A model generated the notes under the pieces. That model worked only from the letters and a program-made list of their open reading frames with translations, was not told where the DNA came from and searched no databases. A stretch of DNA of 6,247 nt from Alphaproteobacteria bacterium. GTDB taxonomy: Bacteria; Pseudomonadota; Alphaproteobacteria; UBA6615. Both the position numbers and the translations under genes were made by a program. The DNA lies in NCBI GenBank assembly GCA_030831135.1, contig JAURLR010000297.1, forward strand, positions 1 through 6,247. Reading direction: 5' to 3'. This document shows positions 1 to 5,696 of this stretch, piece by piece; position 1 is the first letter of the stretch; every line of letters begins with the position of its first letter.

Positions 1-2
1 AG

Positions 3-188
3 GATCGTCAGTTGCGGATCGGGGAAGAGGTGATCGCCTATCTGGTGCCCCGTATGGAGCGGTCCTTTGAGGCGGTGTCCCGGATTGTTGCTGCGATCGA
101 TGCCATGGCGCTGGAGCGTTTGCGCCCGGTGACGGTGCCGCTGGCGCGTGATGTCCTCGATCAAATGGGTGGTTCAGCGGCGTCGTAA
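3..188 (+). CDS. hdaA: C-terminal end of DnaA-related regulator HdaA (5' truncated by window edge)
   Basis: The reading frame enters at base 3 and runs 61 codons to TAA at 186-188. It is the end of a DnaA-paralogous AAA+ protein of the Hda/HdaA type. Seen: a segment reading YLVPRMERSF at about fragment residues 13-22, whose MERSF resembles the AAA+ sensor-2 arginine helix (nt 54-68), then a helix ending in RPVTVPLARDVLD and a short tail. The protein stops there, so the DnaA domain IV helix-turn-helix is absent, as expected for Hda proteins. Known role of the family: with the DNA-loaded beta clamp it stimulates ATP hydrolysis by DnaA and limits re-initiation of replication. The neighbouring ppk fits the alphaproteobacterial gene order. 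The nucleotide-binding part lies outside the window, so the call rests on the tail and the context. It could instead be another short DnaA paralogue. Confidence 0.78.
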   Translation, partial: DRQLRIGEEVIAYLVPRMERSFEAVSRIVAAIDAMALERLRPVTVPLARDVLDQMGGSAAS

Positions 189-193
189 CAATT

Positions 194-211
194 CCGTCAC
201 GTTGCTGTCAC
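194..211 (+). promoter_or_regulatory. Pho box (PhoB binding site) upstream of ppk
   Basis: Two 7-bp direct repeats, CCGTCAC (194-200) and CTGTCAC (205-211), are separated by GTTG. They give the 11-bp periodicity of the PhoB consensus (CTGTCAT, four bases usually A/T-rich, CTGTCAT/C), and AAAT follows at 212-215. The site starts 6 bp after the hdaA stop and lies 50 to 83 bp ahead of the two candidate ppk starts. A PhoB-type -10 would be expected about 10 bp downstream, near 222-227, but the bases there (CAAGTT) are a poor match. Inference: phosphate starvation activates ppk through PhoB from this gap, separately from hdaA. Confidence 0.65.
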
Positions 212-293
212 AAATTGCAGACAAGTTCCCATCGCATTAGCATGGTCTCCCGCCGCAGCGTTGCGGACATCAATTCTCGCCAGAAATGAACTC

Positions 294-2456
294 GTGGACT
301 CAGAACAAACAGTCGAAACCACCGAAGCTGTTGCAGAAATCGCGATAGATTCGCCCGATCGCTTCATCAACCGCGAGCTGTCATGGCTTGCGTTCAATGA
401 ACGCGTACTCGAGGAAGCCGAGAACACCAACCATCCGCTGCTCGAGCGGTTGCGGTTCCTTTCGATCTCGGCCTCGAATCTGGATGAGTTCTACATGGTG
501 CGGGTGGCCGGGCTGAAAGGCCAGGTCGATGCCGGTGTCACCACGCCCAGCCAGGAGGGATTGTCCCCCAGCGATCAGCTTGCGGCGATCAATGAACGCG
601 CCGGGATCCTGATGGGTGAACAGCAGCGTATCTGGCGCTCGCTCGTTGGGCAGCTCCGCGAAAATGATCTCACCGTGGTCGATCCTGCAGAACTGACGGC
701 GGAAGAAAGCGCCTGGCTCGAAGACCGGTTCATGACGGCCATCTTCCCGGTGCTCACGCCGCTTGCCGTCGACCCGGCGCATCCGTTCCCGTTTATTCCC
801 AATCTGGGCCTTGCACTGGCAATGGACCTGTTCCGGGCGTCGGACAATCGCGAGATGATCGGGCTTCTGCCGCTGCCGGGACAGATTGAACGGTTCATCC
901 GACTGCCGGGCAGCCGTCCACGGTTCATCCTGCTGGAACGTTGTGTCTCGCTGTTTCTCGGACATGTGTTCCCGGGTTTCGAGATGCGCGGCTCGGGCAC
1001 GTTCCGCGTCATCCGTGACAGCGACATCGAGATTCTGGAAGAAGCCGAGGATCTTGTGCGCCTGTTCGAGAGTGCGCTCAAGCGTCGGCGGCGCGGGTCG
1101 GTGATTCGTCTGACATTCGACATGGACATGCCGGAAAGCCTGCGGAATTTTGTCGTCGCCGAGAGCGATGTGGATGAACATGATGTGTTCGTGCTCAAAG
1201 GCCTGCCGGGACTCGACCGGACCAAGGAACTGATTATTGATGAGCGGCGCGATCTGCTGTTCAAGCCGTTCAATATCCGCTTTCCCGAGCGCATTCGGGA
1301 CTTCGCCGGAGATTGTTTTGCAGCTATCCGGGCCAAGGATATCGTGGTCCACCATCCGTTCGAATCCTTCGACGTGGTGGTCCAGTTTCTGCGTCAGGCT
1401 GCCCGCGACCCGCAGGTCGTGGCCATCAAGCAGACGCTTTACAGGACTTCGGAAAACTCCCCCATTGTCGGGGCCCTGATCGAGGCAGCGGAAGCGGGCA
1501 AGAACGTGACCGCGCTGGTCGAGCTCAAGGCGCGGTTCGATGAGGAAGCCAATATCCGCTGGGCGCGTGAACTCGAACGTGCGGGCGTGCAGATCGTCTA
1601 CGGATTCATCGACCTGAAAACCCATGCCAAAATCAGCCTCGTGCATCGTCGGGAAGGTTCCGAATTGCGCAGTTACGTGCATTTTGGTACCGGCAATTAT
1701 CATCCGATTACGGCGCGCGTTTACACTGATCTGAGCTATTTCACTCAGAATCCCGTGCTGTGCCGGGATGCCTCGCGGGTCTTCAATTACATGACCGGCT
1801 ATGCGCGCCCCGAAGAGCTGGAAAAGGTTGCGGTTGCCCCGCTCAGCCTGCGCGAGACATTGATGATGCGCATCGAGGCAGAGATCGAGAATGCGCGCGC
1901 GGGCCGGACGGCTGAAATCTGGGCCAAGCTGAACAGTCTTGTCGATGGCGACATCATCGACGCCCTCTACCGTGCCTCACAGGCTGGTGTGACAATCCGT
2001 CTGGTCATCCGCGGGATCTGCTGTCTGCGTCCCGGCGTGCCGGGGCTGAGCGAGAATATCGAGGTCCAGAGCATTATCGGCCGTTTTCTCGAACACGCGC
2101 GGATTACGGCCTTTGGGGGCGGCGAGGAACTGCCCAACGACAACGCCCCGCTCTATATTTCATCTGCTGACTGGATGCCGCGCAATCTTGACCGGCGGGT
2201 GGAAATTCTGATTCCGATCGAGAACGGAACCGTTCACCAGCAGGTTCTTGACCAGATCATGGTTGCGAATCTGCTTGATCGCGCCCAAAGCTGGGAGATG
2301 AGGGCCGATGGTTCTTATTCCCGGATCGACACCAGTAGCGAGCACGACCCATTCAGCGCGCACAACTACTTCATGACCAATCCAAGCCTGTCGGGACGTG
2401 GCAGTGCGCTGAAGAAGCCCGGCAGCGCGCCGCAACTGCTTGCCCATCCCGACTAG
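294..2456 (+). CDS. ppk: Polyphosphate kinase 1 (Ppk)
   Basis: Catalyses reversible transfer of the ATP gamma-phosphate onto growing polyphosphate via a phosphohistidine. From GTG at 294 the protein is 720 aa (E. coli: 688). Seen: the N-terminal signature [14 protein letters not shown] (residues 26-39); [11 protein letters not shown] with nucleotide-contacting N62; a tunnel/head middle region; then two PLD-like catalytic C-terminal domains. The E. coli key residues align with a constant offset: Mg-binding R384 and R414, phosphoacceptor H444 (KTHAK), second histidine H463 (HFGTGNY), Y477, R573 (RGICC) and H601 (FLEH). All are present, so the enzyme should be active. Start choice: only TTG 261 (731 aa) and GTG 294 are in frame after the hdaA stop. 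Codons 261-293 include several rare in GC-rich genes (AGA, ACA, TCA), so 294 is preferred. Neither start has a clear Shine-Dalgarno. A Pho box lies upstream, and ppx follows after 21 bp. Product certain; start uncertain. Confidence 0.96.
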   Translation: MDSEQTVETTEAVAEIAIDSPDRFINRELSWLAFNERVLEEAENTNHPLLERLRFLSISASNLDEFYMVRVAGLKGQVDAGVTTPSQEGLSPSDQLAAINERAGILMGEQQRIWRSLVGQLRENDLTVVDPAELTAEESAWLEDRFMTAIFPVLTPLAVDPAHPFPFIPNLGLALAMDLFRASDNREMIGLLPLPGQIERFIRLPGSRPRFILLERCVSLFLGHVFPGFEMRGSGTFRVIRDSDIEILEEAEDLVRLFESALKRRRRGSVIRLTFDMDMPESLRNFVVAESDVDEHDVFVLKGLPGLDRTKELIIDERRDLLFKPFNIRFPERIRDFAGDCFAAIRAKDIVVHHPFESFDVVVQFLRQAARDPQVVAIKQTLYRTSENSPIVGALIEAAEAGKNVTALVELKARFDEEANIRWARELERAGVQIVYGFIDLKTHAKISLVHRREGSELRSYVHFGTGNYHPITARVYTDLSYFTQNPVLCRDASRVFNYMTGYARPEELEKVAVAPLSLRETLMMRIEAEIENARAGRTAEIWAKLNSLVDGDIIDALYRASQAGVTIRLVIRGICCLRPGVPGLSENIEVQSIIGRFLEHARITAFGGGEELPNDNAPLYISSADWMPRNLDRRVEILIPIENGTVHQQVLDQIMVANLLDRAQSWEMRADGSYSRIDTSSEHDPFSAHNYFMTNPSLSGRGSALKKPGSAPQLLAHPD

Positions 2457-2477
2457 GGTCTGTCTGGCAGGGTCGCC

Positions 2478-3977
2478 ATGGCACCTAATCTGTCCAGCCA
2501 GACGTTCCGACCGGCCGCCGTGGTCGATATCGGCTCGAACTCCATTCGGCTTGTGGTGTTTCGCGATCGCGCCCGCGCACCGGTTGCCGTCTTCAATGAG
2601 CGTGTGATCTGCGGCATCGGGCGCGACATGGCGCGCACGGGCCATCTGCACAAGGAAGGCGTTGCGCAGGCGCTTGCAAACCTGCCGCGCTTTGCGGCAA
2701 TTGCCCGCTCGATGGATATCGATGACACCGCATTGCTGGCAACGGCGGCGACCCGCGAAGCGTCGGATGGCCCGGAATTCCTGAAAAAGATCGAGGACAT
2801 ATTCGATCGGCCGGTGATCCAGCTAGACGGGGATGAGGAAGCACGTCTGGCTGCCGCCGGGGTGCTGTGTGGCTTGCCGGATGCCCGCGGGGTTGTCGCC
2901 GATCTGGGGGGCGGCAGTCTGGAGCTGGCCTCTCTGGCGAAGGGAAAGCTTGGCAAGTTCGCAACCTTGCCGCTGGGCCCGCTTCGTCTGCTCGCCACGG
3001 TGGGGGATGACCGCAGAAAAGTGGGGCAAAGTGTCCAGGAATCTCTTGATGCTGTGTCGTGGCTGCCTGACGCGGTTTCCGATGGCGCGATCTATATTGT
3101 TGGCGGCGCCTGGCGCGCTCTGGCACGGCTGCACATGGTCCAGACCGGTTATCCATTGCGCGTCATCCACAACTATCAGATCACCGGTCGGGAAGCCGCC
3201 GAGTTCTGCGAGGTCGTGGCCGGGCTGGGGGCCTCAACCCTGGCGCGGATCGATGTGGTGCCCAAGGCGCGCGCCAACACCCTGCCTGTGGCGGCCGCCG
3301 TTCTCCAGCACCTCATCAAGGAATCGGGCGCCGAGCGGATCGTGTTCTCCGCGCTGGGCATTCGCGAGGGTCAGGTCTTTGATGCGCTTGATGCACAAGC
3401 CAAGGCCGAAGACCCACTGATCGTGGCCTGCGTAGACGTGGCCGACCGCGAAAGCCGTTTCCCGGGGGTCGGGACGGCGCTGTTCGAGTGGGTGGCGCCT
3501 TTGTTTGCCGACGAGACGCCGGCCGAGAAACGCCTGCGCCAGGCCGCCTGTCTGCTGGGCGATATCGGCTGGCACGAACATCCCGACTATCGCGCCGAGC
3601 AGGTCTATTTCCGCATTTTGCGCCTGCCGTTGCTGGCGTTGAGCCACGAGGAAAAGACAAAGATCGCGCTCGCGGTGTATCGCCGGTATGGCGGATCGAT
3701 GAACGATCAGGCCCTGCGCACGGCCGAGGCGCTGCTCAGTGAAGACGATATGGTCTGGTCGCGCCGTCTCGGGGCGGCTCTCCGCATGGCCGAAACCCTG
3801 ACAGCAGGCAATGCGCGGCTCCTCGAAGGGTCGGTGCTCAAACTGTCCGATGATGTATTGACGCTGAAGATGAAAAACGGGAACGCCGCTTTGGTCGGAG
3901 ACGTCGTGCGCACACGGTTCGGCGCTCTGGCCCGCCAGTTCGGCCGCGAGCCGAAGTTCGAGGGAAAAGGCCTTTAG
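2478..3977 (+). CDS. ppx: Exopolyphosphatase / Ppx-GppA family phosphatase
   Basis: A 499-aa member of the ASKHA (actin-like) Ppx/GppA family, which removes terminal phosphates from polyphosphate and in some members hydrolyses pppGpp. Seen: the phosphate-1 loop VDIGSNSIRL (residues 16-25); ATAATREASDG (about 92-102); the catalytic glutamate region DGDEEARL (117-124), where E120 matches E. coli Ppx E121; and the phosphate-2 loop ADLGGGSLEL (141-150), with D142 and E149 matching E. coli D143 and E150. The C-terminal half is the helical HD-like domain, with GDIGWHEHPDYR near 361-372. Length is close to the E. coli enzyme (513 aa). ATG 2478 is preceded by CAGGG at 2468-2472 with a 5-nt spacer, a fair ribosome site. 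The 21-bp gap after ppk implies one transcript, so any PhoB control would extend to this gene. Whether polyphosphate or pppGpp is preferred cannot be read from the sequence. Confidence 0.93.
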   Translation: MAPNLSSQTFRPAAVVDIGSNSIRLVVFRDRARAPVAVFNERVICGIGRDMARTGHLHKEGVAQALANLPRFAAIARSMDIDDTALLATAATREASDGPEFLKKIEDIFDRPVIQLDGDEEARLAAAGVLCGLPDARGVVADLGGGSLELASLAKGKLGKFATLPLGPLRLLATVGDDRRKVGQSVQESLDAVSWLPDAVSDGAIYIVGGAWRALARLHMVQTGYPLRVIHNYQITGREAAEFCEVVAGLGASTLARIDVVPKARANTLPVAAAVLQHLIKESGAERIVFSALGIREGQVFDALDAQAKAEDPLIVACVDVADRESRFPGVGTALFEWVAPLFADETPAEKRLRQAACLLGDIGWHEHPDYRAEQVYFRILRLPLLALSHEEKTKIALAVYRRYGGSMNDQALRTAEALLSEDDMVWSRRLGAALRMAETLTAGNARLLEGSVLKLSDDVLTLKMKNGNAALVGDVVRTRFGALARQFGREPKFEGKGL

Positions 3978-3990
3978 AGCAAAGGGCTTT
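3966..3990. terminator. Hairpin in the ppx/rnd convergence, candidate bidirectional terminator
   Basis: The arms AAAGGCCTTT (3966-3975) and AAAGGGCTTT (3981-3990) pair at 9 of 10 positions (one G-G mismatch) around the 5-nt loop AGAGC. The left arm ends on the first base of the ppx stop codon, and the rnd stop is 11 bp beyond the right arm. The stem ends in A/T tracts on both sides, so transcripts from either gene would end the stem in U residues: CUUU from the plus strand and CCUUUU from the minus strand. The GC core is short and the U tract lies largely inside the stem, so termination may be inefficient. This is the only terminator-like structure I see between the two convergent genes. Confidence 0.45.
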
Positions 3991-4000
3991 GAGAACGGGG

Positions 4001-5155
4001 TTAGTCGCCGATCTCCACCATGCGGACCTTGCCGTGTCCGGCACCCAGTGCGATCTCACCATGCTTGAGACGCAGGGCATCCTCACCGAAGACCTCCCGC
4101 CGCCAGCCCTGCAGGGCCGCGACATCGGCATTGTCATCGGCGGCAATCGCTTCGAGATCGGCCACCGTGGCGACGAGTTTCTGCGCCACGTCATGGGTGT
4201 CGCATTTGAACTTGAGCAGCACCTTGAGCAGATCCATCAGCGGCCCGGCACCCGGCGGCAGTTCGACGAGGGGCGGCAGTTCGGGGGCCTGGCTTTCGGG
4301 CAGGTTGCTGCCTTCTTCGATCGCATCCATCAGACCACGACCGAGCTTGCCCTCGACAAAACCCTTCGGGATGCCCCGCACCCGTGAAAGGGCCTTGGGG
4401 TTTTCGGGCGGGCGCGCGGCGATCTGGGACAGCACGTCATCGCGGACAACCCGGTTGCGCGGCTGGTCTCGGATCATGGCTTCCCGGTCCCGCCAGGCGG
4501 CAACGGCCTGCAGGACAGCCAGATAGCGCGGTTGGGCGCGTTTGGGCTTGAGCCGACGCCAGGCTTCCTCGGGGCGGACCTCGTATTTTTCAGGGTCGGC
4601 GAGCTTCACCATTTCCTGCTCGACCCAGGCGATGCGGCCGTTCTCCTCGATCCGTGCGCGGAGCTTTTCATAGGCGACCCGCAGATGGGTCACATCGGCC
4701 ATGGCGTATTCCAGCTGTGAATCCGACAGGGGGCGCGCCGACCAGTCCGTGAAGCGGCTGCCCTTGTCGAGACGCACCTTGGCGAGTTTCGAGATCAATC
4801 CCTCATAGCCCACCTGATCGCCGAACCCGGCAACCATCGCTGCGATCTGGGTGTCGAACAGGGGCAGGGGCGTGACGCCTCCGAAATGGTGGAAAATCTC
4901 GATATCCTGCGAGGCCGCATGCATCACCTTGAGCACCTGGTCGTTGGCGATCAGATCGTAGAGCGGCTGCAGGTCGATCCCGGTGGCCAGCGGGTCGATG
5001 ATGGCCTCGTCCTCCGGCCCGGCGACCTGAATCAGGCACAGGATCGGCCAGAACGTGCTCTCGCGCATGAACTCGGTATCGACGGTGATGTAATCGGCGC
5101 TGGAGAGCGCCTCGCAGAACGCGGCGAGAGCGCCGGAATCGGTGATGACTTTCAT
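4001..5155 (-). CDS. rnd: Ribonuclease D
   Basis: A 384-aa 3'-5' exoribonuclease acting in 3' maturation of tRNA and other stable RNAs. Seen: the DEDDy exonuclease domain over about residues 1-170, with Exo I VDTEFMRES (D26, E28), Exo II MHAASQDIEIF (D84) and Exo III LEYAMADVTHL (Y150, D154). All five catalytic residues are present and numbered within one or two of the E. coli enzyme. TDWSARPLS (136-144) is typical of the family. An HRDC RNA-binding domain follows at about 206-286, and the tail probably forms the second, more divergent HRDC-like region. ATG 5155 is the only usable start: upstream in frame there is no ATG, GTG or TTG before the stop at 5195-5197. No good Shine-Dalgarno is visible. 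The gene converges with ppx and diverges from aspS, so it is probably transcribed alone from the repeat-bearing region upstream. Confidence 0.95.
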   Translation of the reverse strand: MKVITDSGALAAFCEALSSADYITVDTEFMRESTFWPILCLIQVAGPEDEAIIDPLATGIDLQPLYDLIANDQVLKVMHAASQDIEIFHHFGGVTPLPLFDTQIAAMVAGFGDQVGYEGLISKLAKVRLDKGSRFTDWSARPLSDSQLEYAMADVTHLRVAYEKLRARIEENGRIAWVEQEMVKLADPEKYEVRPEEAWRRLKPKRAQPRYLAVLQAVAAWRDREAMIRDQPRNRVVRDDVLSQIAARPPENPKALSRVRGIPKGFVEGKLGRGLMDAIEEGSNLPESQAPELPPLVELPPGAGPLMDLLKVLLKFKCDTHDVAQKLVATVADLEAIAADDNADVAALQGWRREVFGEDALRLKHGEIALGAGHGKVRMVEIGD

Positions 5156-5166
5156 GGGGCGCGTTT

Positions 5167-5217
5167 CTACAGGAAATCGACGGGGTCGGGAAGATCATAG
5201 GAATCGGTCATCAACAT
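5167..5217 (-). other. Possible 16-codon leader ORF just upstream of rnd
   Basis: On the minus strand, ATG (5217-5215) opens a 16-aa frame, MLMTDSYDLPDPVDFL, which ends with TAG at 5169-5167, 11 nt before the rnd start. The frame stays open upstream to a stop at 5271-5269 inside the palindromic repeat, with no other start codon. The residues look protein-like, but there is no clear ribosome site and I recognise no homologue. It could be a leader peptide, the tail of a gene cut off when the repeat arrived, or chance. Confidence 0.2.
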
Positions 5218-5267
5218 GCGGATTTGGTGCCCGTTCCTGCATCGGAATACCGTGCCGATGGCATGCC

Positions 5268-5344
5268 GTCATTGCGAGGCGCGAAGCAACGAAGCAATCC
5301 AGCGAGCCTCTGGATCGCCGCGCCCTTTCAGGGCTCGCGATGAC
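5268..5344. repeat. 77-bp palindromic intergenic repeat (REP-like)
   Basis: The outer arms GTCATTGCGAG (5268-5278) and CTCGCGATGAC (5334-5344) pair at 10 of 11 positions. An inner hairpin is formed by ATCCAG (5297-5302) and CTGGAT (5310-5315) around a 7-nt loop. A third small hairpin, GCCCT/AGGGC, sits at 5322-5334. The left half (GCGAAGCAACGAAGCAATCC, 5281-5300) is the kind of sequence I remember as a dispersed intergenic repeat in many alphaproteobacteria. No target-site duplication is obvious. It lies between rnd and aspS and is likely immobile by itself. Confidence 0.75.
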
Positions 5345-5367
5345 AGATTTTTCCTTCCCCCCGGTTT

Positions 5368-5399
5368 CGTCATGCCCGCACTTGTTGCGGGCATCCACG
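5368..5399 (+). repeat. 32-bp hairpin repeat, copy 1
   Basis: A perfect 9-bp stem, ATGCCCGCA (5372-5380) with TGCGGGCAT (5386-5394), encloses the loop CTTGT. The flanks are CGTC on the left and CCACG on the right. No T run follows, so it is not a standard terminator. An inverted second copy of the same element lies at 5534-5565 and matches at 28 of 32 positions. I recall this CGTCATGCCCG...CGGGCATCCACG type as a dispersed alphaproteobacterial repeat. Confidence 0.75.
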
Positions 5400-5421
5400 T
5401 GGTTGATCATGCGTGGAGTCA

Positions 5422-5577
5422 ATGAGAGACGCACGGAGCCCGCATGTCTGGCGTGTAAATCTTATCCTCGAACGGAACCCGGATTGGGATGACCTCTACG
5501 ACACGCTGATCCAGAGGCGTGTCGCCAATGCGACGTGGATGGCCGGAACAAGTCCGGCCATGACGGCTTTTTGGTAA
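5422..5577 (+). pseudogene. Remnant of a GIY-YIG nuclease-like protein C-terminus, with tail read from a repeat
   Basis: A 51-codon frame runs from ATG 5422 to TAA 5575-5577. Residues 9-30 ([21 protein letters not shown] region) resemble the conserved end of small GIY-YIG (YhbQ/COG2827-like) proteins, which typically finish with a W(K/R)xxLIExxNPDWxDLYxxL pattern. The N-terminal part with the GIY and YIG motifs and the catalytic arginine is absent. The frame has a stop at 5404-5406, and the space before it is filled by repeats. The last 14 or so residues ([14 protein letters not shown]) are translated from the inverted 32-bp repeat at 5534-5565. GGAG at 5415-5418 is only 3 nt from the ATG, so translation is doubtful. 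The family assignment is from memory of the pattern. The alternative is a short species-specific ORF. Confidence 0.5.
5534..5565 (-). repeat. 32-bp hairpin repeat, copy 2 (inverted)
   Basis: A perfect 9-bp stem, ATGGCCGGA (5539-5547) with TCCGGCCAT (5553-5561), encloses the loop ACAAG. Read on the minus strand it is the same element as at 5368-5399: same length, same loop and same flanks. The four differences form two swapped base pairs, so the stem is kept. On the plus strand five T residues follow at 5568-5572, 6 nt after the stem, so it might act as a weak terminator in that direction. Confidence 0.75.
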
Positions 5578-5619
5578 ATGTGTTCGTGCCCATGTCGACA
5601 TCGCAAAGCTGGCCAACCC

Positions 5620-5649
5620 TTGACACACACCCGTGTTCCATGGCCATTG
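5620..5649 (+). promoter_or_regulatory. Candidate aspS promoter
   Basis: A perfect -35 hexamer TTGACA lies at 5620-5625. At 17-18 bp spacing the -10 position falls on GCCATT/CCATTG (5643-5649), which is a poor match, though alphaproteobacterial -10 elements are often weak. Transcription would start near 5656, giving a leader of about 40 nt to the aspS ATG. The -35 is flanked by GGCCAA (5611-5616) and its inverse TTGGCC (5647-5652), whose significance is unknown. Confidence 0.35.
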
Positions 5650-5696
5650 GCCCGCGCCTCTTCACGTTGAAATTCCAACAGAATTCGAGACCGACC

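Larger units (their letters stand above)
5156..5696. other. Repeat-rich divergent intergenic region between rnd and aspS
   Basis: These 541 bp contain no intact gene that I can support. From the rnd side they hold a 16-codon minus-strand ORF, a 77-bp palindromic repeat, a 32-bp hairpin element, a fragment resembling the end of a GIY-YIG nuclease, an inverted second copy of the 32-bp element, and a probable aspS promoter. The long frames that cross the repeats on both strands translate into peptides such as RHCEARSNEAIQ and MPALVAGIH. I recall these as typical spurious translations of alphaproteobacterial intergenic repeats. The rnd promoter must lie in the first part of the region, but I cannot identify its elements. 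Confidence 0.8.

Noticed and set aside
381..1703. Long minus-strand open frame (440 codons) opposite ppk, and a second one at 575-1336
   Set aside because: They lie entirely under a clearly functional ppk with all catalytic residues. Their translations are rich in Arg, His and Ser with no recognisable domain, as expected from antisense frames of GC-rich genes.
3989..4387. Plus-strand frame of 132 codons opposite the end of rnd
   Set aside because: It is the antisense of the HRDC-containing end of rnd and shows no motif of its own.
5195..5434. Open frames on both strands across the repeats (minus 5195-5434, plus 5216-5425)
   Set aside because: The peptides are translations of the palindromic repeats (for example FVASRLAMT, RHCEARSNEAIQ and MPALVAGIH), which I know as recurring spurious ORFs.
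5592..5601. 10-bp perfect palindrome ATGTCGACAT upstream of aspS
   Set aside because: A single short palindrome about 20 bp upstream of the candidate -35. It could be an operator half-site pair, but nothing else supports it.
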